DNA of 64,000 bases from Lachnospiraceae bacterium (GCA_021203205.1 JAJQBQ010000038.1:85474-149473); one strand, 5' to 3'; positions 48,220-57,485 are shown, counted from the first letter of the stretch. Made by a program: numbers and translations. The notes: generated by a model from the sequence alone, not told the origin.

Positions 48220-48741
48220 ATGCGTTACACCATAACGGGCAGAAATATTGATGTTACCGAGGGGTTAAAAACTGCCGTCTACGAGAAGGTCGGAAAGCTG
48301 GAGCGCTACTTTGCGGAGGACACCGAGGTTCACGTAACCTTAAGCGTCGAGAAGGACCGCCAGAAGATTGAGGTGACGATCCCGGTGAAGGGAAACGTGA
48401 TCCGTGCGGAGCAGGTTTCGAGCGACATGTATGTGGCGATCGATCTCGTGGAGGAGATCATCGAGCGGCAGCTCAAGAAGTATAAGAATAAGATTGTCGA
48501 CCGCAAGCAGTCGGGAGGCTTCACGGCGGAGTACATGGACAGAGACTTTGACGAGGTCGATGAGGTTAAGATCGTGCGCACGAAGCGTTTCGACATGAAG
48601 CCGATGGATCCGGAGGAGGCCTGCATCCAGATGGAACTTTTAGGGCACAGCTTCTACGTGTTCCGCAACGCGCAGACCGAGGAGATCAACGTGGTCTATA
48701 AGAGAAAAGGAAACACCTACGGGCTGATTGAGCCGGAATAA
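48220..48741 (+). CDS. hpf: long-form ribosome hibernation promoting factor
   Basis: A 173-residue HPF/RaiA-type protein that dimerises 70S ribosomes into inactive 100S particles. The N-terminal S30AE domain (MRYTITGRNIDVTEGLKTAV) is followed by the long-form C-terminal dimerisation domain (KRFDMKPMDPEEACIQMELL; GHSFYVFRNAQTEEINVVYK). ATG 48220 with AGAAGGGATG upstream is the start; the longer frame covers the leader. A strong terminator follows. Confidence 0.94.
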   Translation: MRYTITGRNIDVTEGLKTAVYEKVGKLERYFAEDTEVHVTLSVEKDRQKIEVTIPVKGNVIRAEQVSSDMYVAIDLVEEIIERQLKKYKNKIVDRKQSGGFTAEYMDRDFDEVDEVKIVRTKRFDMKPMDPEEACIQMELLGHSFYVFRNAQTEEINVVYKRKGNTYGLIEPE

Positions 48742-48792
48742 ACTCATTTTGGAATTTCGGGAATCATCATATAAAATTTCATAGCGCAGATG

Positions 48793-48830
48793 AAAAAGGC
48801 CTGCCCCGTTTGCATGGGGCAGGCCTTTTT
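48793..48830 (+). terminator. hpf terminator
   Basis: AAAAAGGCCTGCCCC pairs perfectly with GGGGCAGGCCTTTTT around an eight-base loop. Confidence 0.92.
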
Positions 48831-49020
48831 GCTTCTATCCTGTATCGGAAATCCTTAAAAATGGCAGCGGATTTCCGGATACACGGCGTTCGTTACATAA
48901 TACGTACAAATGAAAAACAATAATATTCGTCGTCGGATATTGCATACCGTGACATCGCGCCGAAAGGTTTTCGATTCGATGCCCTGTTATGCTGCGCCGG
49001 CGTTTCTTTTTGACGCAACA

Positions 49021-49356
49021 TCAGATATCGCGGCGAATCATGGTGTTCACAAGGGCGATCTGCTCATCGAAAGTTTTGATCAGCTCGCGAAGATGTTCTT
49101 TTCCGGAATCCGTGATGTGATAATAAACACGGGTCAGACGTACGCCAACCTTCCGCTCTTCATCCACAACATCTCCGTTTTCTGCCAGGCGATACAGGAT
49201 CGGATACATGGAACCCTCAAGCAGCGAATATTCGCCGTTGCTTCTCTTCTTGATCTCCTGAACCATTTCATAGCCGTACATGTCCTGTTCGCACAGAAGG
49301 CTGAGCAGGATCATTTCAATCGCAGCCCTTTTTACATTTGCAGAAATCGTTTTCAT
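49021..49356 (-). CDS. PadR-family transcriptional regulator
   Basis: A 111-residue winged-helix regulator. The N-terminal PadR fold is evident: EMILLSLLCEQDMYGYEMVQ, then GSMYPILYRLAENGDVVDEE and RVYYHITDSGKEHL. Such regulators usually repress a neighbouring transporter or stress operon, but no obvious partner lies next to it here. GTGAGGTATGAAC precedes the ATG on the minus strand. Confidence 0.88.
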   Translation of the reverse strand: MKTISANVKRAAIEMILLSLLCEQDMYGYEMVQEIKKRSNGEYSLLEGSMYPILYRLAENGDVVDEERKVGVRLTRVYYHITDSGKEHLRELIKTFDEQIALVNTMIRRDI

Positions 49357-49873
49357 AGTTCATACCTCACATAAATAAATTATTCCCGGTGGATGCTTAA
49401 AAGAACACAGACATGCACGGTAACTGCCATTCTTACGGGCAGAATCCGTATTCCCGTCAGCCACCGTATAAGTGGAATCATAAGGAAAACGGGATATGAC
49501 AAAGCAATCATATAGTATCCCGGTGCTGATGTGAAAGAAACAACCGTCCGCCGTTTATATCAGAGCGGACATGTTTTGTCATCTCCTGTTATTCTATTCA
49601 TAGTAAACAGAAAACCAAAATATGTCAAGAGCATTTTTTGTGAAAAAAATATGCCATACTGTGAACAAATGTTAATATTTTAATCAAAATGAAGAAATAT
49701 TGCGGACGAATCATGTACGAACATCGGGGCAAATGAATATTCTCCGGCGAAAAATTATATACAAACTTTGGAAAATGTCGTATTTCCATCGGGTAAAATA
49801 CGTGTTAAACAAAAGAGCAAAAATTAGAACATGTTCATTTGTGACAGGTTCTTAAAAAGGGGGACAGGATTCT
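49357..49873. other. 517-bp intergenic region
   Basis: An AT-rich stretch. GTCCGCC..GGCGGAC-like pairing (GTCCGCCG and GAGCGGAC, about 49546-49570) could be part of a PadR operator. Otherwise I see only AT-rich DNA and a possible -10 (GTAAAAT) near 49794 for the recombinase gene. No gene is supported. Confidence 0.35.
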
Positions 49874-50521
49874 ATGAAGAACAAGGGGAACATGGAAACT
49901 ACATATGGTTATATCCGCGTCAGCACCCAGGAGCAGAACATGGATCGTCAGCTGATTGCCATGGATGAGTATGGGGTCTCCCGGGAAAACATATTTTCTG
50001 ATCATGGTTTCTCGGGAAAGGATTTTAACCGCCCTGCCTATCAGCAGATGCTTCGGAAGCTGAAAGCCAGGGATACGCTGGTGATCAAAAGTATCGACCG
50101 GCTGGGACGCAATTATGATGAGATCATCGACGAGTGGCGCATGATTACGCGGAAACTGGACGTAGATATCGTGGTGCTGGACATGCCTGTGCTGAACATG
50201 ACGTCTCTCAAAGGGAAAAACGGCTCGGCAGGCGTGACGGCAAAGCTGATCAGCGCGATTTTTCTGGAAGTGCTGAGCTGTTTCGCGCAGCTGGAGCGCG
50301 AGAAGATACACCAGCGGCAGAAGGAGGGGATTGCCGCGGCGCAGGCGAAAGGGATCCGCTTTGGCCGGCCGCCGATGGAGCGCACACCGGAATTTTATAT
50401 TCAGATGGGAAAATATCTGAACGGGGAGATTACGATCCGCGAGGGCGCGGATGCGCTGGGAATTTCCCACTCTACATTCCGAAGGTGGGTAAATGAGCAG
50501 GCGGGAATTGAGGTGGCGTGA
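49874..50521 (+). CDS. serine recombinase (resolvase/invertase family)
   Basis: A 215-residue serine recombinase. The catalytic Ser is in YGYIRVSTQEQN, with KSIDRLGRNYDEI and a LEREKIHQRQKEGIAAAQAK helix leading into a C-terminal helix-turn-helix (EGADALGISHSTFRRWVN). Its size fits the resolvase/invertase group rather than large integrases. It stands alone; a 197-bp palindromic element begins 12 bases after its stop. The start may be ATG 49892 instead. Confidence 0.9.
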   Translation: MKNKGNMETTYGYIRVSTQEQNMDRQLIAMDEYGVSRENIFSDHGFSGKDFNRPAYQQMLRKLKARDTLVIKSIDRLGRNYDEIIDEWRMITRKLDVDIVVLDMPVLNMTSLKGKNGSAGVTAKLISAIFLEVLSCFAQLEREKIHQRQKEGIAAAQAKGIRFGRPPMERTPEFYIQMGKYLNGEITIREGADALGISHSTFRRWVNEQAGIEVA

Positions 50522-50532
50522 TAGTAATTGAG

Positions 50533-50729
50533 GGTTACTATTCACGGCCACCCCCGCACTCGCAAAAACTTCGACCGAAATTTCATGAAACCGATAAATT
50601 TCGCGAAGTTTTTGCGAGTGTGAGGGTGGTGACTGTTGCACAGTCATACTCTATGAGACAAGAATTCCACGTCAAGCTTGCTTGAACGGGGAATTCTTGT
50701 CTCATAGAGGACTTCCGTGAATAGTAACC
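50533..50729. repeat. palindromic MITE-like element, copy B
   Basis: The ends GGTTACTATTCACGG (50533-50547) and CCGTGAATAGTAACC (50715-50729) are perfect 15-bp inverted repeats. Inside are two more hairpins: ACTCGCAAAAACTTCG with its complement (about 50558-50624), and TCTATGAGACAAGAATTCC with its complement (about 50650-50711). Confidence 0.88.
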
Positions 50730-50755
50730 ATTGAGGCACAAATTAAAAAAAACGG

Positions 50756-50784
50756 TTCACAGATTTTGGTTCCTGTGTTAGAAT
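50756..50784 (+). promoter_or_regulatory. fucO promoter
   Basis: TTCACA (50756-50761) and TAGAAT (50779-50784) are 17 bases apart. The start codon is 38 bases downstream. Confidence 0.7.
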
Positions 50785-50821
50785 AGACATTACAAATTTA
50801 TCAGATAAGGAGAAGGTTACT

Positions 50822-51970
50822 ATGGCAAACAGATTTATCCTCAACGAGACATCTTATCACGGCGCGGGTGCGATTCAGGAGATCGCGACGGAGGCGAAGG
50901 CGAGAGGCTTTTCGAAGGCTTTCGTGTGCTCTGACCCGGATCTGGTGAAGTTCGGCGTGACGAAGAAGGTGCTGGACGTGCTGGACGGCGCGGGGCTGGC
51001 ATACGAGCTTTACTCGAACATCAAACCGAATCCGACCGTGGAAAATGTGCAGACGGGCGTGGAAGCGTTTAAGGTTTCCGGCGCGGACTACATCGTGGCG
51101 ATCGGCGGCGGTTCCTCCATGGATACCGCGAAGGCCATCGGCATTATCATTAAGAATCCGGAGTTTGCGGATGTGGTAAGCCTCGAGGGCGTTGCAGACA
51201 CGAAGAACAAGTGTGTGCCGATCATCGCAGTGCCGACGACGGCGGGTACGGCGGCAGAGGTGACCATCAACTACGTTATCACGGACGTGGAGAAGAGCCG
51301 CAAGATGGTGTGCGTTGACCCCCATGACATCCCGGTGGTGGCGATCATTGATCCGGAAATGATGTCCACCATGCCGAAGGGCCTCACGGCGGCGACGGGC
51401 ATGGATGCCCTGACACACGCGATCGAGGGTTACATCACGGCGGGGGCCTGGGAACTGTCCGACATGTTCCACTTAAAGGCCATCGAGATCATCGCACGCT
51501 CGCTGCGCGGCGCGGTGGCGAACACGCCGGAGGGCAGAGAAGGCATGGCATTGGGCCAGTATGTGGCAGGCATGGGCTTCTCGAATGTGGGCCTTGGCCT
51601 TGTACACTCCATGGCGCATCCGCTGGGTGCTCTGTACGACACGCCTCACGGCATCGCGAACGCCATCATCCTGCCGACTGTGATGGAGTACAACGCTCCG
51701 GCTACCGGCGAGAAGTACCGCGACATCGCGAAGGCCATGGGTGTTCCGAACACCGAGACCATGACGCAGAAGGAGTACCGCGCAGCAGCCATTAAGGCAG
51801 TGAAGAAGCTGGCGGAGGATGTGGGCATCCCGAAGGATCTGAAGGAGATCGTGAAGGAGGAGGATATCCCGTTCCTGTCCCAGTCCGCTTATGACGACGC
51901 ATGCCGTCCGGGCAACCCGCGGGAGACCAGCGTGGAGGAAATTTCGGCGCTGTATCATTCGCTGATCTAA
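50822..51970 (+). CDS. fucO: lactaldehyde reductase, iron-containing alcohol dehydrogenase
   Basis: A 382-residue group III alcohol dehydrogenase closest to FucO, which reduces lactaldehyde to 1,2-propanediol during fucose or rhamnose fermentation. The NAD-binding motif IGGGSSMDTAKA, the PTTAGTAAEVT stretch and the iron ligands in GMDALTHAIEGY and VHSMAHPLGALYDTPHG are present. Codon use is strongly biased, suggesting high expression. AAGGAGAAGGTTACT precedes the ATG. GH88 and other sugar genes follow. Confidence 0.93.
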   Translation: MANRFILNETSYHGAGAIQEIATEAKARGFSKAFVCSDPDLVKFGVTKKVLDVLDGAGLAYELYSNIKPNPTVENVQTGVEAFKVSGADYIVAIGGGSSMDTAKAIGIIIKNPEFADVVSLEGVADTKNKCVPIIAVPTTAGTAAEVTINYVITDVEKSRKMVCVDPHDIPVVAIIDPEMMSTMPKGLTAATGMDALTHAIEGYITAGAWELSDMFHLKAIEIIARSLRGAVANTPEGREGMALGQYVAGMGFSNVGLGLVHSMAHPLGALYDTPHGIANAIILPTVMEYNAPATGEKYRDIAKAMGVPNTETMTQKEYRAAAIKAVKKLAEDVGIPKDLKEIVKEEDIPFLSQSAYDDACRPGNPRETSVEEISALYHSLI

Positions 51971-51980
51971 TACCGGATCT

Positions 51981-52020
51981 TCAGGGCTCGGAAGTTTACT
52001 TCCGAATTCATGAGGTCGGA
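51981..52020 (+). repeat. dispersed 40-bp repeat, copy 3
   Basis: TCAGGGCTCGGAAGTTTACT then TCCGAATTCATGAGGTCGGA, directly after fucO. Confidence 0.7.
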
Positions 52021-52070
52021 GGTTGTTATTGTTCTTTTGACCATATCATAGTGATATAAAAAGTAAAAAC

Positions 52071-52111
52071 GGAGGTGTCTGCCGTGCCGGGAGGCACCTC
52101 CTGAGTCTTTT
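52071..52111 (+). terminator. terminator after fucO
   Basis: GGAGGTGTCT pairs with the 3' AGGCACCTCC region (one G-U), followed by TGAGTCTTTTT. Confidence 0.8.
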
Positions 52112-52150
52112 TATGGCCACGAACGATTTTTGATACCTTAGTCATCATTG

Positions 52151-52221
52151 CATATGACACCTGGATTTTGAAAGTTGGAGTGAATGCCGATTTCACTTCG
52201 TGGTTTGCCGGGTGTCATATG
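52151..52221. promoter_or_regulatory. long dyad upstream of the GH88 gene
   Basis: CATATGACACCTGG (52151-52164) is inverted as CCGGGTGTCATATG (52208-52221). Nested inside are GAGTGAA and TTTCACTTC. The dyad sits 20-90 bases before the GH88 start and could be an operator or an RNA leader hairpin. Confidence 0.6.
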
Positions 52222-52240
52222 AAAAACGGAGGAAAAGCCT

Positions 52241-53356
52241 ATGTTCAATGCAGCTGAAGTTTCTGAGAAAATCAAATTTAAAATGCGCGCAGTCGCCGCC
52301 AGAAATACTGCAAACATCCCCTACACTGCCGTGGACGGACGCTTTGATGACCGCGGCGCAAATGATATCTGCTGGTGGACGAACGGCTTCTGGGGCGGCA
52401 TGATGTGGCAGCTTTACCATGCGACGAAGGAACCGCTTTACCTGGAGATTGCGGAGCGCACCGAGGTAAAACTGGATGCGGCGTTGAACAGTGCGCAGGG
52501 CATGGACCACGACAGCGGCTTCCGGTGGATGCCTACCGCGGTGGCAAATTACCGCCTGAACGCGAACCTTCACGCCAAAAACCGTGCGCTGCTGGCGGCG
52601 ACGAACCTGGCCGGGCGTTTTAACTCGGCGGGGCGGTTTATCCGCGCCTGGAATGACGGCGGAGACGGGAACAATGCCGGCTGGGCCATCATCGACTGCA
52701 TGATGAATCTGCCGCTGTTGTACTGGGCCTGGGGCGAGACAAAGGATCCGCGGTTTTACCACATCGCCACCATGCACGCGGACACGGCCCGGAAGTATTT
52801 CATCCGCGCGGACGGCTCGGCCAAACATATCGTCACCTTTGACCCGAAGACCGGTGACTACCAGAAGTCTCTGGGCGGTCAGGGCTACCGGCACGGCTCC
52901 TCCTGGACCAGAGGGCAGGCCTGGGCGATCTACGGGTTTACGCTCTCGTACCTGTATACCGGGGAGGTGGAATATTTAAAGACGGCCATTGCCGTGGCGG
53001 ATTATTTTGTTTCAAAAATACCTGTGAACGGCTATATCCCGGTGGATTTCCGCCAGCCGAAGGAGTACACCTGGGAAGACGACTCCGCGGCCGCCATCGC
53101 TGCCTGCGGGCTTCTGGAGCTGGCCGAAGCCGCGGAGGATGACCACTACAAGGCAGCTGCCATCCGCATGCTGGACGCGCTCTGCGAGGACGGCGCGAAT
53201 TTGGATGAGGATACGGATCAGATTCTCGAGAGATGCTCCGCGGCATTTCATGAGGAGAGCCACGAATATCCGATCATTTACGGGGATTATTTCTTTATCG
53301 AGGCGATTTTCAAGCTGACGGGGGAGGAGTTTCCGATCTGGTATGTGGAGGAATGA
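52241..53356 (+). CDS. GH88-family unsaturated glucuronyl hydrolase
   Basis: A 371-residue (alpha/alpha)6-barrel hydrolase that removes unsaturated uronic acids from lyase-generated glycosaminoglycan or pectin fragments by hydration of the C4-C5 double bond. Family motifs are WWTNGFWGGMMWQLYH, MDHDSGFRWMPT (putative catalytic Asp), GWAIIDCMMNLPLLYWA and HGSSWTRGQAWAIYGF. It lacks a signal peptide, so acts on imported oligosaccharides. It fits with the lyase-like protein at 8755 and the DUF2264 protein downstream. GGAGGAAAAGCCT precedes the ATG. Confidence 0.9.
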   Translation: MFNAAEVSEKIKFKMRAVAARNTANIPYTAVDGRFDDRGANDICWWTNGFWGGMMWQLYHATKEPLYLEIAERTEVKLDAALNSAQGMDHDSGFRWMPTAVANYRLNANLHAKNRALLAATNLAGRFNSAGRFIRAWNDGGDGNNAGWAIIDCMMNLPLLYWAWGETKDPRFYHIATMHADTARKYFIRADGSAKHIVTFDPKTGDYQKSLGGQGYRHGSSWTRGQAWAIYGFTLSYLYTGEVEYLKTAIAVADYFVSKIPVNGYIPVDFRQPKEYTWEDDSAAAIAACGLLELAEAAEDDHYKAAAIRMLDALCEDGANLDEDTDQILERCSAAFHEESHEYPIIYGDYFFIEAIFKLTGEEFPIWYVEE

Positions 53357-53410
53357 TTCTGTTACATAGTCCATTCGCAAAGACAACACAGCGATATCAG
53401 AATCAAAAAT

Positions 53411-53460
53411 CGAAGTTCCTTGCAGGGATCAGAAGCTTGCTTCCAAATTCATGGATTTCG
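53411..53460 (+). repeat. dispersed 40-bp repeat, copy 4
   Basis: CAGGGATCAGAAGCTTGCTT followed by CCAAATTCATGGATTTCG, between the GH88 and DUF2264 genes. GAAGC-TT-GCTTC forms a small hairpin in it. Confidence 0.75.
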
Positions 53461-53612
53461 AAATCATGGTATCATGTCTTTTGTCCCAACATCACAACAT
53501 AGGGACTTAAAAAGCGGCGGAGGCAGTGCTTTTCTGTGTGTAAATCTTATACAGAAACAGAGGAAATGGAAAAGAAGGAGACACGGATTTGTGCAGATGT
53601 GATGAGGTGGAT

Positions 53613-56075
53613 ATGGGAGAAAAATTTGAACCGAAGCAGTTGGACTTTATCTTAAGTCCATATACCGGCATGACCAGAGAAACCTGGATCGAGGCGGCGA
53701 AGTACATGCTGGAAGGAATATTTCGGCATATCCATTCCTTTTCCGATCCGGTGGTGGTAGCCCGTACGGAGACGGAGATCACCTATCCGCATAAAAATTC
53801 CAGTCCGGAGTTTCAGGATGCGGAGCGACGCGCGGAGATTTTTGAGGGGCTTACCAGGTCATTCTTCATCGCGGCGCCGATGATTCATATCGATCCGGAA
53901 CTTAAAATCTGCGGATATTCCATAAGGGAATATTACAAATCGCATGTGCTGCGCGTCTGCACCAAGGGCGACCCGGTGGCCGTGGGAGATTATGAAGATC
54001 TGCAGGAGATGACGCACCATCAGGATCCGACCCGGGCGTTTCAGCAGACCGTGGAAACCTGCGCCCTCGTCATCTGCCTGTGGTGCTGCAAAGAGGAGAT
54101 CTGGGATACCTACCGGAAGGAAGAAAAAGATACTATTGCAGCATTCTTAACCAGCTTTGCCCACGCGCCCACGGTGCCGCAGAACTGGCGGCTGTTTAAC
54201 ATGCTGGATATGGCATTCCTGAATATGGAGGGCTACCCGATCGACCGGGATGTCATGCGGGAGCACGCGCAGGAGATCCTCGCGTATTACTCCGGAGACG
54301 GCTGGTATCGGGACGGGCATTCTTTTGATTATTACTCCTGTTGGGCCTTCCAGTTTTACGCACCGCTGTGGAATGTGTGGTACGGCTACGAGCATGAGCC
54401 ATATCTGGCGAAGCGGTTCGAGGAAAATTCCAACCGGCTGATGGAGACCTATGCGGACTTTTTCGATCGGGATGGGTACACGAATATGTGGGGCAGGAGC
54501 TGCATTTACCGGTGCGCTTCAGTGAGTGCGTTTGAGGGAAATCTGCTGTTAAATGATTCGATTCTGCTTCGGAGTTTCAATTCAAAATCTTCAGAGAATG
54601 TTTCGAAAGTAAGTGATTTTTTGAAAGACAGCGAGGAGAGACGTCTGAAAGAGGACGGGGAAGCGTGTTTAAAAGGCAGCAAGGAACTGGGATTCTCTCA
54701 CACGGAAGCGGAAAAGTATCCGGGAAGAGAAGCCGCAGGACTTCGCCCGGGCCTCGCCCGCCGCATCGCGTCCGGCTCGCTGCTTCAGTTCTTCACCCGG
54801 GAAGACTTCCGGATGAACGGCGTGCCGACCATGGGATTTTACGGGCAGTTTTCCCCGCTGGTGCAGGGGTACTCGTGCGCGGAATCTGTCTTTTGGATGG
54901 GGAAAGCGTTCCTGTGTCTGCATTTTCCGGCAGATCACCCCTTCTGGACGGATACGGAGACGAACGGGACGTGGGAAATCTTTGATGAAATAAATCGTCT
55001 GGGCAAAGCATATGCTCCGGGTAATACACCGGTTTCGAAGTGGCTGATTCATTCGAACGGCGAGGGGCATGGGAATGTAGCAGATGGCCGATGCGACCTG
55101 AATGTGAAAGTAACAACTTTGGACGGCCCGGCCTTAAGCTTTTCCAACCATGCGGCGAACGGTTCCACGGTTCTACGTACCGGCAAAGTGGTGAAAAATG
55201 TCGGCGATCGCCATGGCATGTGGAATTATGGCAAATTGTGTTATCACACGAAGTATCCCTGGGAAGCGGGCGACTCCATGCAGTACACCTTAAAAGACAT
55301 CCGCTCCGGCCATATCGAGCGCTGCAACGTCACCTTCTGGGCGGGAGAGCGGGACGGTGTTCTCTACCGCAGACAGTTTTTCGAGTACCGCTTAGACCGG
55401 GAGTGTCAGTGGATGCAGGCGGTAAACCTGGCTGACATTGCCGTGCCTTACGGCATCCTTCGAGCGGATAAATTGCGCCTGTACCGCTGGCCGGTGGAAG
55501 TCACGCTGGGGAGCTTTGGATTTCCGGACAACGGGACGGAGATCATATATAAGGAAGATTCAGCAGCCCGGCCGGACGATCAGGGGGGAAACGCTGCCAG
55601 ACAGGCAAATCAGAAGGGAAATCTTTTTGAACCGGGAGAAAAGAATCCTGTCGGCGAGCAGGAGACGGAATCTTTAAAGGTGAAAAAAAGACTGTATGCG
55701 CGGGCCATCATTTTAAAAGGTACGGATGCCACCGGAAAGAAAAAACAGCTTGCCATGACCATATGGGACGGCTGGGATGAAATCTCCTGCGCCCGCAGCA
55801 CGGGCACAAACCCGGATTCTGAGCATTCCATTGTCATTTATGCGAAAATGACCCGGGAAAAAATGTACGGCAATGAACCGCACTTTATGATTTCACAGGT
55901 CATCACGAGAGAAGACCATGAGAATTTCGCGGAAGAGGATTTATTTCCGATCGAAGATATTATTTATACGGATCCTGAGGGCACAGGAGGTTACGGCCCG
56001 GTAAAGTTAAAGTTAAAAAACGGCGAAGAAAAAATCATTGACTTTGATGGTATCGAAGGAAGAATTTTGCTTTGA
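53613..56075 (+). CDS. DUF2264 protein (carbohydrate-related)
   Basis: An 820-residue protein. The N-terminal ~400 residues match DUF2264: TRETWIEAAKYMLEGIF, YYSGDGWYRDGHSFDYYSCW, AFQFYAPLWNVWYGYEHEPY. The C-terminal half is beta-rich (ALSFSNHAANGSTVLRTGKV). Members occur in polysaccharide-use clusters and look like toroidal glycan-active enzymes, but no activity can be assigned. Low-complexity stretches near residues 325-360 and 655-690 look like recent inserts. ATG 53613 with GAGGTGG upstream is chosen over an in-frame TTG at 53589. Confidence 0.82.
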   Translation: MGEKFEPKQLDFILSPYTGMTRETWIEAAKYMLEGIFRHIHSFSDPVVVARTETEITYPHKNSSPEFQDAERRAEIFEGLTRSFFIAAPMIHIDPELKICGYSIREYYKSHVLRVCTKGDPVAVGDYEDLQEMTHHQDPTRAFQQTVETCALVICLWCCKEEIWDTYRKEEKDTIAAFLTSFAHAPTVPQNWRLFNMLDMAFLNMEGYPIDRDVMREHAQEILAYYSGDGWYRDGHSFDYYSCWAFQFYAPLWNVWYGYEHEPYLAKRFEENSNRLMETYADFFDRDGYTNMWGRSCIYRCASVSAFEGNLLLNDSILLRSFNSKSSENVSKVSDFLKDSEERRLKEDGEACLKGSKELGFSHTEAEKYPGREAAGLRPGLARRIASGSLLQFFTREDFRMNGVPTMGFYGQFSPLVQGYSCAESVFWMGKAFLCLHFPADHPFWTDTETNGTWEIFDEINRLGKAYAPGNTPVSKWLIHSNGEGHGNVADGRCDLNVKVTTLDGPALSFSNHAANGSTVLRTGKVVKNVGDRHGMWNYGKLCYHTKYPWEAGDSMQYTLKDIRSGHIERCNVTFWAGERDGVLYRRQFFEYRLDRECQWMQAVNLADIAVPYGILRADKLRLYRWPVEVTLGSFGFPDNGTEIIYKEDSAARPDDQGGNAARQANQKGNLFEPGEKNPVGEQETESLKVKKRLYARAIILKGTDATGKKKQLAMTIWDGWDEISCARSTGTNPDSEHSIVIYAKMTREKMYGNEPHFMISQVITREDHENFAEEDLFPIEDIIYTDPEGTGGYGPVKLKLKNGEEKIIDFDGIEGRILL

Positions 56076-56091
56076 TTATGTTTTGCCGGCC

Positions 56092-56204
56092 CCAAATCCA
56101 TGAATTGGGAGCAGACTTCCGACCCTTGAAGTTAACGACTTTTGCGCAGCTAAATATTGCTTAAGTTCCTCACGACGGGCCTCAAGTGCTTACGCGTTAA
56201 CTTC
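56092..56204 (-). repeat. dispersed 40-bp repeat, copy 5 (inverted), with adjoining dyad
   Basis: On the minus strand 56136-56092 reads TTCAAGGGTCGGAAGTCTGC then TCCCAATTCATGGATTTGGG. It runs into a separate dyad, GAAGTTAACG (56128-56137) inverted at 56195-56204. It lies after the DUF2264 gene. Confidence 0.7.
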
Positions 56205-56255
56205 GACTTTTGATCTGGTGTCATATTACGAAGAAATCCGGAAAGAAGAAGGTAT

Positions 56256-57485
56256 ATGTCATATAAAATCTTTACGCTCATGAATAAGAACACCCCCATA
56301 TGCGACCTTGCATACAACACAGAAGGACACTTCTGCAGTGAGATCCGTCAGGTGTGGAATGCGGCGTATGCATCTCCGGCTATGATAGAGCGGGGGCGGG
56401 GACTGACAGAGGATGCATTCAACGCCTGGTGGCGCGGCCGTGCAATTCCTTTGACCAGGAAGGGAATGGAGTACGTACTGGATCGCCTGGCCATCAGCGA
56501 TACTCGCATGTTGCTGGAGATGAATCATGGCCTGTCTCTTTCTGACCGCTATTGGTTGAATGACGGCAGCACAAACTGGTCGGATGTCAATTATTTCGGG
56601 AATGATTTCACGGATGATCTGGGAATGATCACGCTTCAGTCAGGAAATGCGCAGGAATATGGAAGGATGACATCCAGACCAGAGGATTTGCAGGAACAGG
56701 ATAATACCGGGATGCGGGACAGTCAGCTGGCCATGTTGAATCCGAGTTCCTCCTTAAACGGTAACATGAAGAAAAAATGGGCTATTGATCCGGACGGAAC
56801 CCGGGTGATGTACAAAAAGGCTTCAGGACTTTTCGGGCTGGATGTATATGGAGAATGTGTTGCAACTGCACTGTTTGAAAATCTTCTTGTGCCGGGCGAT
56901 TATGTTCCGTATGAAGTTCGCAGTGACGCAGATGGCGTATACGCGGTATGCCCGAATATGCTTGGGGAAGATGAAGAACTGGTCACAGTGTATGACTTGC
57001 TTGTAAATGATTTCAGTTACGCCAAAAATCATTTTTCCCATATGTTAAAGGCGGTAAATGCAACTGGAGTTCCGGGGGCAGAAGGCTTCCTGAACCGTAT
57101 GTTTCTATGCGATTTCCTCATTGCAAATTCAGACCGTCATTATCGAAACTTTGGTTTAATTCGAAATGTGGAAACTCTCGAATATACAAGAATGGCGCCT
57201 GTTTTTGACAGCGGAAACGCTCTCTGGGGGGATACGGTCACACTGAATCCGCAGAAAGCCCATGAGTATTATGCAAAACCGTTTGGAAATGCGTTCGGGG
57301 AGCCGGCGTTGGAACTGTTGGGAGAGTTAACGGATGTAAAATGCGTGGATTTGAATAAGATGAAGGATTTTTATCCTGTGGCAGAGAAAATCTTAAGGAA
57401 CATTCCGGCACTGTCAGAAAATCGGGCGCAGGTCACGCTTGATGCGATCCGGCATCAGACAGAGATGATTTATAGTCGATCTTAA
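56256..57485 (+). CDS. HipA-like kinase
   Basis: A 409-residue protein with a HipA-type kinase core. The catalytic loop is FLIANSDRHYRNFG near residue 290, followed by the metal-binding PVFDSGNALW near 318. Upstream, DPDGTRVMYKKASG is the likely ATP-binding strand with a Lys. In HipBA systems the kinase phosphorylates a tRNA synthetase and is held by the HipB antitoxin, but no hipB-like gene lies beside it. Its first ~170 residues are unlike HipA, so its target may differ. AAGAAGAAGGTAT precedes the ATG. Confidence 0.8.
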   Translation: MSYKIFTLMNKNTPICDLAYNTEGHFCSEIRQVWNAAYASPAMIERGRGLTEDAFNAWWRGRAIPLTRKGMEYVLDRLAISDTRMLLEMNHGLSLSDRYWLNDGSTNWSDVNYFGNDFTDDLGMITLQSGNAQEYGRMTSRPEDLQEQDNTGMRDSQLAMLNPSSSLNGNMKKKWAIDPDGTRVMYKKASGLFGLDVYGECVATALFENLLVPGDYVPYEVRSDADGVYAVCPNMLGEDEELVTVYDLLVNDFSYAKNHFSHMLKAVNATGVPGAEGFLNRMFLCDFLIANSDRHYRNFGLIRNVETLEYTRMAPVFDSGNALWGDTVTLNPQKAHEYYAKPFGNAFGEPALELLGELTDVKCVDLNKMKDFYPVAEKILRNIPALSENRAQVTLDAIRHQTEMIYSRS

